Shown: positions 1 to 6,754 of the stretch, piece by piece | Numbering within the stretch: position 1 is the first letter of the stretch | Layout: each line of letters begins with the position of its first letter | From: Alphaproteobacteria bacterium | GTDB lineage: Bacteria > Pseudomonadota > Alphaproteobacteria > Sneathiellales > Sneathiellaceae | NCBI GenBank assembly: GCA_006226265.1 | Contig: SBHH01000266.1 | Location: 1-11,001, forward strand | Reading direction: 5' to 3' | DNA length: 11,001 bases | The notes under the pieces: generated by a model | Databases searched by the model: none | Told to the model about the DNA's origin: nothing | The model's input: only the letters and a program-made list of their open reading frames with translations | Position numbers and translations under genes: made by a program

Positions 1-1016
1 TTCAGGTTTTCAAGATCAACGCACAGGAACAGCAACGGCTTGAAGCCGATGCGAAACGCGGGGCGGAAGAGCGGGCCGAGCATGAACGTCTTGAACGTGA
101 ACGCGAAGCCAAACGGGAGGCCGATGATCGGGCCCGTGAGCAGGCTGAAAATGCAGCCAAGCAGGAGCGCGCCGAAAAAATATCGCAGCTAATCGCGAAA
201 TTCGAGGACCGGGTGCAGGAGGTCTCGGAAACAGTGATCCTGGCAACGAAGGAGTTGCAGGTTACTGCGGATTCTATGACACAGACTGCAGGCGTTTCCC
301 GAGAATTGTCCGAAGCAGTGGCTCTTGCCTCTGGTGAAGCTTCCAGCAACGTTCAGACGGTTGCAGCGGCGGCGGAAGAGCTGACGTCCTCGATCAACGA
401 GATTAGCCGCCAAGTGCAGCAGGCCAATGATGTGTCAGAAAAAGCCGTTGTCGAGGCGGCGAACAGCACCAATTCTGTTTCACGTCTTGCGGATACAGCA
501 AAAAAGATCAGCGATGTGGTTGCCATGATCAACGACATCGCTGGCCAGACCAATTTGCTTGCGCTTAATGCCACCATTGAGGCGGCACGCGCCGGTGAGG
601 CCGGCAAGGGCTTTGCAGTCGTTGCTTCTGAAGTTAAGAGCCTCGCCACGCAAACGGCCCGCGCAACGGATGAAATTGGCAGCCAGATCAACGATATGCA
701 GCTTGCGACCGAAGAGGCCGTTGCCGCGATCGGAAATATTGATGGCGTGATTAATACCATCCGGGAAAGTACGGTCAGCATTTCTTCGGCGATCGAGGAG
801 CAAAGCGCGGCCACCAATGAGATTTCCCGAAATGTTCAGGAAGCCTCGAATGGAACGACGCAGGTTTCCTCCAAGATTGGAGAAGTTTCGATCAAGGCCA
901 GCGAAACCGGTGCGGCGGCCTCGCAGGTTCTTTCCGCTTCAACGCGGCTGGAAGAACTGTCCAGCAATCTGCGGGAAGACATTCAGTCCTTCCTTGCTGA
1001 GGTCAGGGCTGCCTGA
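1..1016 (+). CDS. Methyl-accepting chemotaxis protein, C-terminal part (5' truncated)
   Basis: This is the cytoplasmic signalling part of a chemoreceptor, which controls the CheA/CheW kinase complex. The open frame starts at base 3 with no in-frame stop, so the gene begins outside the window; 337 residues are visible. The first ~60 residues are a highly charged Glu/Arg/Ala-rich helix, probably the linker leading into the signalling coiled coil. The conserved hairpin tip is clear at about bases 525-650 (IAGQTNLLALNATIEAARAG, then GKGFAVVASEVKSLA), the CheA/CheW contact region. Ala/Glu/Gln-rich flanking helices look like methylation helices. The protein ends AEVRAA, without the NWETF-type tail that tethers CheR and CheB. 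Sensor and membrane segments are missing, so the ligand is unknown. A start could be read at GTG 213, but the coiled coil upstream is in frame and clearly coding. It converges on the methyltransferase gene. Confidence 0.95.
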   Translation, partial: QVFKINAQEQQRLEADAKRGAEERAEHERLEREREAKREADDRAREQAENAAKQERAEKISQLIAKFEDRVQEVSETVILATKELQVTADSMTQTAGVSRELSEAVALASGEASSNVQTVAAAAEELTSSINEISRQVQQANDVSEKAVVEAANSTNSVSRLADTAKKISDVVAMINDIAGQTNLLALNATIEAARAGEAGKGFAVVASEVKSLATQTARATDEIGSQINDMQLATEEAVAAIGNIDGVINTIRESTVSISSAIEEQSAATNEISRNVQEASNGTTQVSSKIGEVSIKASETGAAASQVLSASTRLEELSSNLREDIQSFLAEVRAA

Positions 1017-1057
1017 CAGCAGCGGGGTCGGGTATGCCCTGCCTGCAAAGCAAATGG

Positions 1058-1092
1058 AAAAGCGTCGGGGCACATCGCTCCGCCGCTTTTTT
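1058..1092 (+). terminator. Intrinsic terminator between convergent genes, probably bidirectional
   Basis: A long hairpin pairs 1058-1071 with 1077-1090 around the 5-base loop 1072-1076. The outer arm AAAAGCG pairs with CGCTTTT, followed by one T/C mismatch and a further six pairs including one G-T wobble. The T-run 1087-1092 serves the chemoreceptor transcript. The A-run at 1058-1061 gives a U-run on the other strand, so it can also end the methyltransferase transcript, whose stop codon lies at 1102. Confidence 0.85.
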
Positions 1093-1101
1093 ATTAGCCT
1101 T

Positions 1102-1716
1102 TTAAGGCCTTCGAAGACGATAGCAATGAGGATCTGTGTCCTGAAGCATGGGTGGCAGGCCGGTGGCATCGAAGGGGTCGCGAGCAACCAGCTCCCAGCC
1201 TTCAAATGCTTCGCGAATATCGACCTCGCTCGCCCCCCGGGGAAGAGGCCCCCTGCGGCCGGGCGACCAGACCAGTATTTCCAGAACGGCGCCGGGTGCA
1301 GCAATTTTGGTAATTGTCAGGCCTGCATTTTTCCTTCCTTGCCGATCCAGTCCGTGAATGGCGCCGAAATCCCATAAAAAATCGAACGGGCCGGCCTCAA
1401 GAAGCGGGCCCGGCCGTGTCAGGTCATCCAGAATGAAATCTATATCCAGCCCCATCATGCGGGCCGCGCCTTCCGCTTGCCGGACGGCGCGGGCAACGAT
1501 ATCGACGCCAGTTACGGTCCAACCTCGCCGGGCAAGTTCGATCGCCCAGTGTCCGGTGCCGCACCCGATATCAAGCGCCTTGCCGGGGCCGCACGGAAAA
1601 TTACGTGTGGCACGGTCGAATATGGCAGCGACATGTTCCGCTGCAGGAGGATGGCTTGCCGCCTTTTCCCAAGGAGCAAACCCGATTGCATAGGCGATTT
1701 TATAGAAGAGGCTCAT
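1102..1716 (-). CDS. Class I SAM-dependent methyltransferase
   Basis: A 204-residue soluble methyltransferase of the Rossmann-like class I fold. Motif I is intact at residues 48-56 (LDIGCGTGH, the SAM-binding glycine loop). The acidic end of the second strand follows (VTGVDIV, ~69-74), which should hold the SAM ribose. DFLWDFGAIHGL at ~112-123 fits the motif IV region. Size is typical for small Methyltransf_11/25-type enzymes. The substrate cannot be deduced: the C-terminal half carries no motif I recognise. The ATG at 1716 is preceded by AGGTGG about four bases upstream on the minus strand, supporting this start. The gene converges on the chemoreceptor and diverges from the XRE regulator, sharing the 1717-1913 intergenic region with it. 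No functional link to the neighbours is evident. Confidence 0.9.
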   Translation of the reverse strand: MSLFYKIAYAIGFAPWEKAASHPPAAEHVAAIFDRATRNFPCGPGKALDIGCGTGHWAIELARRGWTVTGVDIVARAVRQAEGAARMMGLDIDFILDDLTRPGPLLEAGPFDFLWDFGAIHGLDRQGRKNAGLTITKIAAPGAVLEILVWSPGRRGPLPRGASEVDIREAFEGWELVARDPFDATGLPPMLQDTDPHCYRLRRP

Positions 1717-1843
1717 AAACCACCTGCTGTCGACCGATAGAGAGAAAGGCTAGCAAATTTTCGAAAGGCCCGCAAACTCGCCTGGAAAGGCTGTCCGACA
1801 ATGATTTGTGGGTTGCGGTTTCCATCGTCCTCATCTCCAGTTA

Positions 1844-1880
1844 TTTCCTTTTATGAAATAATTTATTTCTGTACAGGAAA
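1844..1880 (+). promoter_or_regulatory. Twin dyads upstream of the XRE-cupin regulator, candidate operator
   Basis: Two 15-bp dyads share the form TTTC-N7-GAAA: TTTCCTTTTATGAAA at 1844-1858 and TTTCTGTACAGGAAA at 1866-1880. Each is preceded by A, and the two start 22 bp apart, about two helical turns. A tandem -10-like element (TATGCT at 1882-1887 and again at 1887-1892) follows directly, so a protein bound here would cover the -35 region. The regulator start codon is 33 bp downstream of the second dyad. Autoregulation by the XRE-cupin protein is my inference. Confidence 0.5.
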
Positions 1881-1913
1881 ATATGCTATGCTTCCTTTAA
1901 CAGGAGGAGACTC

Positions 1914-2567
1914 ATGGACAGGGTTGAGAAAACGACACGGGAAATCGGTCAGCGGCTTCGGTCAGCGCGGCGCCATGTAGGCATGACCCTTTCCGAGGTG
2001 GCGAGCAGTTCCGGCATTTCAGACGGATTTCTCTCCAAGCTGGAGCGGGGGTTGGTCTCCGTTTCTATTGCCAATCTGGTTCAGCTTGCAGACGTACTGG
2101 GTCTTGGGATGCATGAGCTTTTCTCGGCGGAGAAAACGCCCGAACGCACGCAAACGGTACTGTACAGGGCCGCGGAAGGTGGCATACCTGATGTCGCGGC
2201 GAATGGGTATCGTTGGCATCATCTCGGGGGTGGAGCGCCGTTGGATTTGATGGAAGTCTTCTATCTCGTTTTCCCCCGGGAAAAGCGGATGGAAGTTCTT
2301 GTTTCCCATCCGGGGCAGGAGCATTGCTATGTCCTGTCAGGAGAAATTCTGTTCACTGTGGGTGAGGAGACTCACCGGTTGAAAGCCGGGGACGGCATTT
2401 TCATCTCGTCCGAGCAGCCGCATTCAGCGGAAAATACCGGGCGCGGGGAAGCGCATGTGCTGATGACGACGGCAAAACAGCCGCGATCAGCCGCGCAACC
2501 GGACTGGTGGCAGATTGACGCCGCTGCCGCATCAGGCATGAATGAAACTCACAAGGGTCATTCTTAA
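1914..2567 (+). CDS. XRE-family transcriptional regulator with C-terminal cupin sensor domain
   Basis: A 217-residue DNA-binding regulator of the HTH_3 plus cupin_2 architecture (the PuuR/SutR kind). Residues ~11-70 form a Cro/CI-type helix-turn-helix, with MTLSEVASSSGISDGFLSKL as helices 2-3. Residues ~128-187 form a small cupin barrel, with HPGQEHCYVLSGE as the first cupin motif and GDGIFISSEQPHSAEN as the second. In this family the cupin is thought to bind an effector, often a small carboxylate, amine or sulfur compound, so the protein acts as a ligand-responsive repressor. The start is well supported: AGGAGGAGA at 1902-1910 is an almost perfect Shine-Dalgarno sequence three bases before the ATG. 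A 14-bp gap separates it from the downstream cupin gene, so the two are almost certainly co-transcribed. Twin dyads upstream suggest autoregulation. The effector and other targets are unknown. Confidence 0.9.
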   Translation: MDRVEKTTREIGQRLRSARRHVGMTLSEVASSSGISDGFLSKLERGLVSVSIANLVQLADVLGLGMHELFSAEKTPERTQTVLYRAAEGGIPDVAANGYRWHHLGGGAPLDLMEVFYLVFPREKRMEVLVSHPGQEHCYVLSGEILFTVGEETHRLKAGDGIFISSEQPHSAENTGRGEAHVLMTTAKQPRSAAQPDWWQIDAAAASGMNETHKGHS

Positions 2568-2581
2568 CAGAGGAGAGCAAT

Positions 2582-3064
2582 ATGACGGGAATAACTGAAA
2601 AACAATCATTGGCTGGAAAGGCAAAAGCGATCCGTCGGGCCACACGGGAGGATCATCTGCCGTTTGAAGCCTATCATTTCGACGATATGGAGTGGGAGAC
2701 CATCCGCTGGCCGGGCGAGACGGGTAAGATGCTATTGCATCCCCGGCCTGAGCGTCCGACGGAACCGAACGCCGGCATCCTCCGCCTTGAGCCCGGAGCC
2801 TATCATCCGGAGCATTACCACGGCTTTGCGCAAGTCTGGCACATCCTCTCCGGCGAGTTTGATATCGATGGCACGATTTACGGGCCCGGTACGGTGATCT
2901 TTCATCCCGATCCACATTTCGAGGGCGAGTTCAAGACTGAAACGGGCGGGGATATTTTTATTGTTCAATATCCTGGCCCGACGACTGGAGAAGCGCCGAT
3001 TTACGGCGGCCGCTTTAATATGGAAAAGCGCAACAAGGTTGCCGAAGAGCGGATCGATCTCTGA
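2582..3064 (+). CDS. Stand-alone cupin-domain protein
   Basis: A 160-residue soluble protein with one cupin barrel, of the ChrR-like/cupin_2 type. Residues ~66-91 carry the first motif (LRLEPGAYHPEHYHGFAQVW, then HILSG). His78, His80 and possibly His75 are candidate metal ligands, but the usual glutamate is replaced by Gln84. The second motif is GPGTVIFHPDPHFEG (~101-115) with His108 or His112 as the last ligand. The N-terminal 50 residues have no recognised domain. Cupins of this size may be isomerases, dioxygenases or binding proteins, and the sequence does not decide which. AGGAGAG at 2571-2577 lies four bases before the ATG. It is the second gene of a two-gene unit with the XRE-cupin regulator, so it probably acts on, or senses, the compound to which that regulator responds. 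A terminator hairpin overlaps its stop codon. Confidence 0.88.
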   Translation: MTGITEKQSLAGKAKAIRRATREDHLPFEAYHFDDMEWETIRWPGETGKMLLHPRPERPTEPNAGILRLEPGAYHPEHYHGFAQVWHILSGEFDIDGTIYGPGTVIFHPDPHFEGEFKTETGGDIFIVQYPGPTTGEAPIYGGRFNMEKRNKVAEERIDL

Positions 3065-3079
3065 CCGATCCGTCTTTTG
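3050..3079 (+). terminator. Intrinsic terminator overlapping the cupin gene stop
   Basis: CGGATCG at 3050-3056 pairs with CGATCCG at 3066-3072 around a 9-base loop, followed by TCTTTTG at 3073-3079. The stop codon TGA (3062-3064) sits in the loop, so termination and end of translation are closely coupled. The convergent MFS gene ends at 3080, leaving only 15 bp between the two coding regions. Confidence 0.65.
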
Positions 3080-4267
3080 TCAGGCTCTGTGGCGGACCGG
3101 TTTCGGGCCCGGCAGGACGCGAGAGGCCAGAAGCAGGGCAATAGCAGCACAAAGGGCGATGGCGGTCACCATGGGGAGCGTGGTGCCGTCGAAAAAGGGG
3201 CCGACGGCCGTAATCATCACACCGCCCGCGACCATCTGCAATGTGCCGCCGAGGGAGGAGGCGAGCCCCGCGATATCTCCGTGATGATCGAGCGCCATCA
3301 CCATGGTCGCCGGAATGACGAGGCCAAGGCAGGCATTGGCGAGGAACAGGAATGTGATCGTCATCGGCAGCGTGCCCATCCCAAAGAGGGTCAGGATCAC
3401 GAGAAGCACGGAGAAGAAGGCGAAGCCGATCACTGCGCTCGCCACGACACGGGTAAGGCCGAACCGCTCCCCCAATGGGGCGGCGAACTGGGAGGCCGCG
3501 AAAAATCCGATGGCATTGACGGCGAAGGCCAGGCTGAACTCTGTTGGCGTTAGTCCAAACTCGCCGGTATAGACAAAGGAGGCGCTGGCGATAAAGACGA
3601 AAAAGCTCGCCATGCCGAAGCCACCGATAAAGGTCAGCCCCATGAACATCCGGTCCGTGAGAAGAACCCGGCAACCCCGCATTAAGGTCCGGATGTTGAC
3701 AGGAATACGGGCCTCTTTCGCGAGAGTTTCGGGTTGCAGAAATCCGGTAATGAGCAGGCTCGCCGCGCCCGCAATGAACAGCACCCAGAAGATGGCCCGC
3801 CAGTCGGCGATCAGAATAAGACCGCTTCCCGAAAGGGGGGCAAGCATGGGCGATATGCTGATGACCAGCATGACCATCGCCATCAGGCGGGTCGCTTGTG
3901 TACCCGTAAACATATCGCGAATGACGGCGCGCGGCACGACCATAACCGATGCCCCGCCAATGCCCTGAATAAAGCGGAAAAGGAGTAGCCAGCCGATGGA
4001 AGGTGCAAGCGCGCAACCGATCGAGCCCACGACAAAAACCACGAGGCCAAGATAAAGCGGCTTCTTCCGCCCGACCTGGTCGGAATAGGGGCCGTAGAAA
4101 AGCTGGGCGATCCCGAACGCGAGGAAATAGACCGTCAGGGTCATCTGCGTTGCCGGAATGCTTGCGCCCAGATCCTCGCCTATTACCGGAATGGCAGGCA
4201 GATACATATCCACCGCAAAAGGCCCGATGGCCGCAAGCAGCCCCAGAATTGCCGCTGTCCGTAACAT
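3080..4267 (-). CDS. Bcr/CflA-family MFS exporter
   Basis: A 395-residue inner-membrane transporter of the 12-helix drug:H+ antiporter group (DHA1, Bcr/CflA subfamily). The subfamily hallmark in helix 1 is present (FAVDMYLPAIP, ~17-27). MFS motif A follows in the helix 2-3 loop (GPYSDQVGRKKPL, 59-71). VPRAVIRDMF (~111-120) matches the conserved helix 4-5 region. Hydrophobic segments continue at regular spacing to a basic C-terminus, and the length matches the family norm of ~390-410. Family members export antibiotics, sulfonamides, cysteine and related small molecules by proton exchange; the substrate here is unknown. It lies 166 bp downstream of the CoA ligase on the same strand with no clear terminator between, so read-through from the transport operon is possible. 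The Shine-Dalgarno is weak. It converges on the cupin gene. Confidence 0.92.
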   Translation of the reverse strand: MLRTAAILGLLAAIGPFAVDMYLPAIPVIGEDLGASIPATQMTLTVYFLAFGIAQLFYGPYSDQVGRKKPLYLGLVVFVVGSIGCALAPSIGWLLLFRFIQGIGGASVMVVPRAVIRDMFTGTQATRLMAMVMLVISISPMLAPLSGSGLILIADWRAIFWVLFIAGAASLLITGFLQPETLAKEARIPVNIRTLMRGCRVLLTDRMFMGLTFIGGFGMASFFVFIASASFVYTGEFGLTPTEFSLAFAVNAIGFFAASQFAAPLGERFGLTRVVASAVIGFAFFSVLLVILTLFGMGTLPMTITFLFLANACLGLVIPATMVMALDHHGDIAGLASSLGGTLQMVAGGVMITAVGPFFDGTTLPMVTAIALCAAIALLLASRVLPGPKPVRHRA

Positions 4268-4346
4268 GCTGTCACACTTTCAGATTGAGATTCATGGATT
4301 TAAGAGGGGGCATCAGTCCCTCCGGCCAAACCCTAACCGGATCAGC

Positions 4347-4377
4347 CTATCGTCGCAACCCGATAGTACCGCCGGTA
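4347..4377 (-). promoter_or_regulatory. Adjacent inverted repeats upstream of the MFS gene
   Basis: CTATCG at 4347-4352 and CGATAG at 4361-4366 form a 6-bp dyad with an 8-base spacer. Immediately next to it, TACCGCCGGTA at 4367-4377 is a perfect odd palindrome. Neither is followed by a T-run on the minus strand, so they do not look like a terminator for the ligase operon. They may be an operator for the exporter. The rest of 4268-4433 shows no strong promoter hexamers. Confidence 0.3.
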
Positions 4378-4433
4378 TATGTGACGGTCATTACAACCCT
4401 CGGCCATTTTCTGATATGGACCGGGTCCGGATT

Positions 4434-6038
4434 TTATTTGCCGGAAAGGGCAGCCACCGCCATGTCGCGGAGTTTGGTTTTCTGGATTTTGATGCCGTTG
4501 GCGCTTTCCGTGACGGGAAAGGCAGCAAGGGTAATGATACGGAGCGGGACCTTGTAATGGGCAAGAGACGCCTTTGCAACACCGAGGATTGCCGCCTCGT
4601 CAGGTTCCTTGGTCGGATCGGCCGGAATGACGAAGGCGACGGGCCGGGTCTTTCCTTCAAATTCGATCCCGACGACCTGGCTTTTCTCAACGGTCGCATT
4701 CTGCTCCAGCACTTCCTCGATCTCCTTCGGATCGGTCAGGAAGCCGGAGAGGCGGAGGAAATCTCCGTTCCGGGCAAGATAGACAAAGCTGCCATCAGGC
4801 CGCAGATAGCCCGCATCATTGCTGAAGAAATAGCCTTCGCTGTCGATAACCTTCTGCGTTGCCTCTTCATTGCGGTAGTAACCAACGAAATTTGTCGGGG
4901 AGCGAAATTCGAGCACACCGACCTCGCCCGTCGCGCAAAGCTCTCCCGTCTCGGTATTGCGGACGCGGATATGAGCGTTCTTGCCGCCGGTCGGCACACC
5001 GCCGCCTTTCAGCCGTTCGTCAAGCGGAAGGTCGCGGGACTGGACGGAATAGATGGCATGCAGCTCGCTCGCGCCATAAAGGCCGAGAAGCGGCAGGCCG
5101 CTGTTTGCCATTTCGCGAAGCGCCGTCTCCATCCCGGGCGTGAAAGAGGCAAATCCGCAAATCCGCGCATGGGCGAAGGCGGTCCGGTCGGTCTGCCAGA
5201 TCTGCCGGAACATCTCGTCGCTGCCGAACATATGGGTGATCTTGTACGCCTTCACGGTCCGGGTCGCGAGCTTCGTCTCGAACCGGTCATTGAGATAGAC
5301 GGGTGCGCCGCCCGCGATGGCGGCAAGCGTCGTGCTGATCCCGAAGACGCCGCAGAAGGGCATGGCGCCGAGAAAGGCGGCGTCATCCTCCTCGAACCCG
5401 ATTTCTCGTGCGCAGTTATTGGCATGCAGGCCTAGGGTTCGCTGCAGATGCAGGACCAGCTTGGGTTTGTTGGTGGTGCCGGAGGTGGTGAAGAGCATGG
5501 CGGGACTGTCCGCCGCCCCGGCAATTGGTGCTGCCGGCAACGAGGGGCAGGGGGCAAATACGCCGACCGGCACGCCGCCGATTGCGCCCGGCAAATCCGC
5601 GTCCGCCTCAATAACGACAAGCTGCTGCAGTTCCGGCAGCTTCGTGAAATCAAGTTCCTCGATGAAGGTGGTGAAATCGCTATAGCTGTTGCGTTTCTCG
5701 AAGATCAGCATCTTCGCGCCGCTGGAGCCTAGGATATGCTGGAGTTCCGCCGTCCGGTAGCGGGTATTGACGGCAGCAACCGTCGCGCCGACATGCGCGG
5801 CCGCAAACAGGAGGGTCATCCATTCGAGGCGGTTCGGAAGCCAGATGGCCACCCGGTCGCCCGCCGTGACGCCTTCTGCCGCGAACCAGGCCGTCGCCGC
5901 CGCTACCTTCGCTTCAAATGCCGATGGGGAAATGGCTTCCCCCGCTTCGGTGACGAACATGGCGCGCCGGTCGCCCGCATTTTCGGCCGCAACGCGGCTC
6001 TCAATTGCACTTCTGAATGTAAGATCGGTGAAGGCCAT
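4434..6038 (-). CDS. AMP-forming acyl-CoA synthetase/ligase (ANL superfamily)
   Basis: A 534-residue cytoplasmic enzyme of the acyl-adenylate superfamily, expected to activate a carboxylic acid with ATP to an acyl-AMP and transfer it to CoA. The phosphate loop is TTSGTTNKPK (184-193) with Asn where Gly is usual. The A5 motif is LYGASE (320-325). The A7 region is FFSNDAGY (404-411), keeping the ribose-binding Asp408. The hinge region is ARNGDFLRLSGFLTDPKEIE (422-441). The C-terminal catalytic lysine is probably Lys517 in NGIKIQKTKLR. Length fits FadD/benzoate-ligase-like enzymes; the substrate cannot be assigned. I take ATG 6038, since it overlaps the livF stop by one base (TGATG) and has GGAG eight bases upstream; a TTG one codon earlier is also open. 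Last gene of the transporter operon, so it likely traps the imported acid as a CoA ester. Confidence 0.9.
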   Translation of the reverse strand: MAFTDLTFRSAIESRVAAENAGDRRAMFVTEAGEAISPSAFEAKVAAATAWFAAEGVTAGDRVAIWLPNRLEWMTLLFAAAHVGATVAAVNTRYRTAELQHILGSSGAKMLIFEKRNSYSDFTTFIEELDFTKLPELQQLVVIEADADLPGAIGGVPVGVFAPCPSLPAAPIAGAADSPAMLFTTSGTTNKPKLVLHLQRTLGLHANNCAREIGFEEDDAAFLGAMPFCGVFGISTTLAAIAGGAPVYLNDRFETKLATRTVKAYKITHMFGSDEMFRQIWQTDRTAFAHARICGFASFTPGMETALREMANSGLPLLGLYGASELHAIYSVQSRDLPLDERLKGGGVPTGGKNAHIRVRNTETGELCATGEVGVLEFRSPTNFVGYYRNEEATQKVIDSEGYFFSNDAGYLRPDGSFVYLARNGDFLRLSGFLTDPKEIEEVLEQNATVEKSQVVGIEFEGKTRPVAFVIPADPTKEPDEAAILGVAKASLAHYKVPLRIITLAAFPVTESANGIKIQKTKLRDMAVAALSGK

Positions 6039-6754
6039 CAATAAAGCTCCATCAGCCTTTCATTATCCTCAAGTTCAGCGGGAAGCCCTTCCCAGATCAT
6101 CATTCCCGATTTCATGACGACGGCGCGGTCTGAAATTTTAAGGGCCTCGCGAACATTTTGTTCCACCAGCAGGATGGACAATCCGTCGCGCTGCTGCAAG
6201 GCCCGGATCGGGGCCAGAAGATCCTGAAAGAGCTTGGGCGCAAGGCCGATGGAAGGTTCATCCATCAAGAGAATGCGTGGGCGGCTCAACAGGGCCCGGC
6301 CGATGGAAACCATCTGCTGCTGTCCGCCGGAAAGAGTGCCTGCGGGCCGGTTCATGAATTCCTTGATTGCCGGCAGGATATCGAGGACCCAGTCCACCCG
6401 CTCCCCCTGCTCCTTTCGCGGAATGCCGACGGCATGCATGCCAAGCGAGAAAATCTCGCGCACCGTCAGGCTCGGGAAGACACCGCGCCCTTCCGGCACC
6501 ATGGCGACACCGAGATCCGTGATTTTGCGCGCGCTTTCCGCTGTCGTCTCTTTTCCGTCGATGGTGACGGTACCCGCCTCCGGTGTCAGAAGGCCGAACA
6601 GGCATTTCAGCAAGGTGGATTTGCCCGCCCCGTTATGGCCGATCAGGCAGAGGACTTCGTCGCTTCTGAGTTCCACGGAAATGTCATTGATAGCGGGATG
6701 GCCACCATAGCCTGCGGTAAGATTACGGGTTGTCAGAACGGTGGGGTTGCTCAT
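6038..6754 (-). CDS. livF: Branched-chain-amino-acid-type ABC transporter ATPase LivF
   Basis: A 238-residue ATP-binding subunit of a HAAT-family importer, acting at the cytoplasmic face as partner of LivG. The core motifs are canonical: Walker A GHNGAGKST (39-47), VPEGRGVFPSLTVRE after the Q-loop region (86-100, typical of LivF), signature LSGGQQQ (141-147), and Walker B ILLMDEPS (161-168). The switch position reads LVEQN, with Gln in place of His as is usual in LivF. The ATG at 6754 overlaps the livG stop by four bases (ATGA), and its own stop overlaps the ligase start, so it is translationally coupled on both sides. The symbol is by family; the solute need not be an amino acid. Confidence 0.95.
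   Translation of the reverse strand: MSNPTVLTTRNLTAGYGGHPAINDISVELRSDEVLCLIGHNGAGKSTLLKCLFGLLTPEAGTVTIDGKETTAESARKITDLGVAMVPEGRGVFPSLTVREIFSLGMHAVGIPRKEQGERVDWVLDILPAIKEFMNRPAGTLSGGQQQMVSIGRALLSRPRILLMDEPSIGLAPKLFQDLLAPIRALQQRDGLSILLVEQNVREALKISDRAVVMKSGMMIWEGLPAELEDNERLMELY

Noticed and set aside
3015..4016. 333-codon minus-strand frame overlapping the MFS gene on the same strand
   Set aside because: It is out of frame with a clear Bcr/CflA protein and reads Arg/His/Ser-rich with no membrane helices.
4304..4322. GAGGG/CCCTC hairpin as an operon terminator on the minus strand
   Set aside because: The stem is only five pairs with a nine-base loop, followed by TTAAAT rather than a T-run.
4158..5435. 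425-codon plus-strand open frame opposite the CoA ligase and the start of the MFS gene
   Set aside because: It covers two well-supported minus-strand genes and has no recognisable domain, signal or ribosome binding site. Long antisense frames are common in GC-rich coding DNA.
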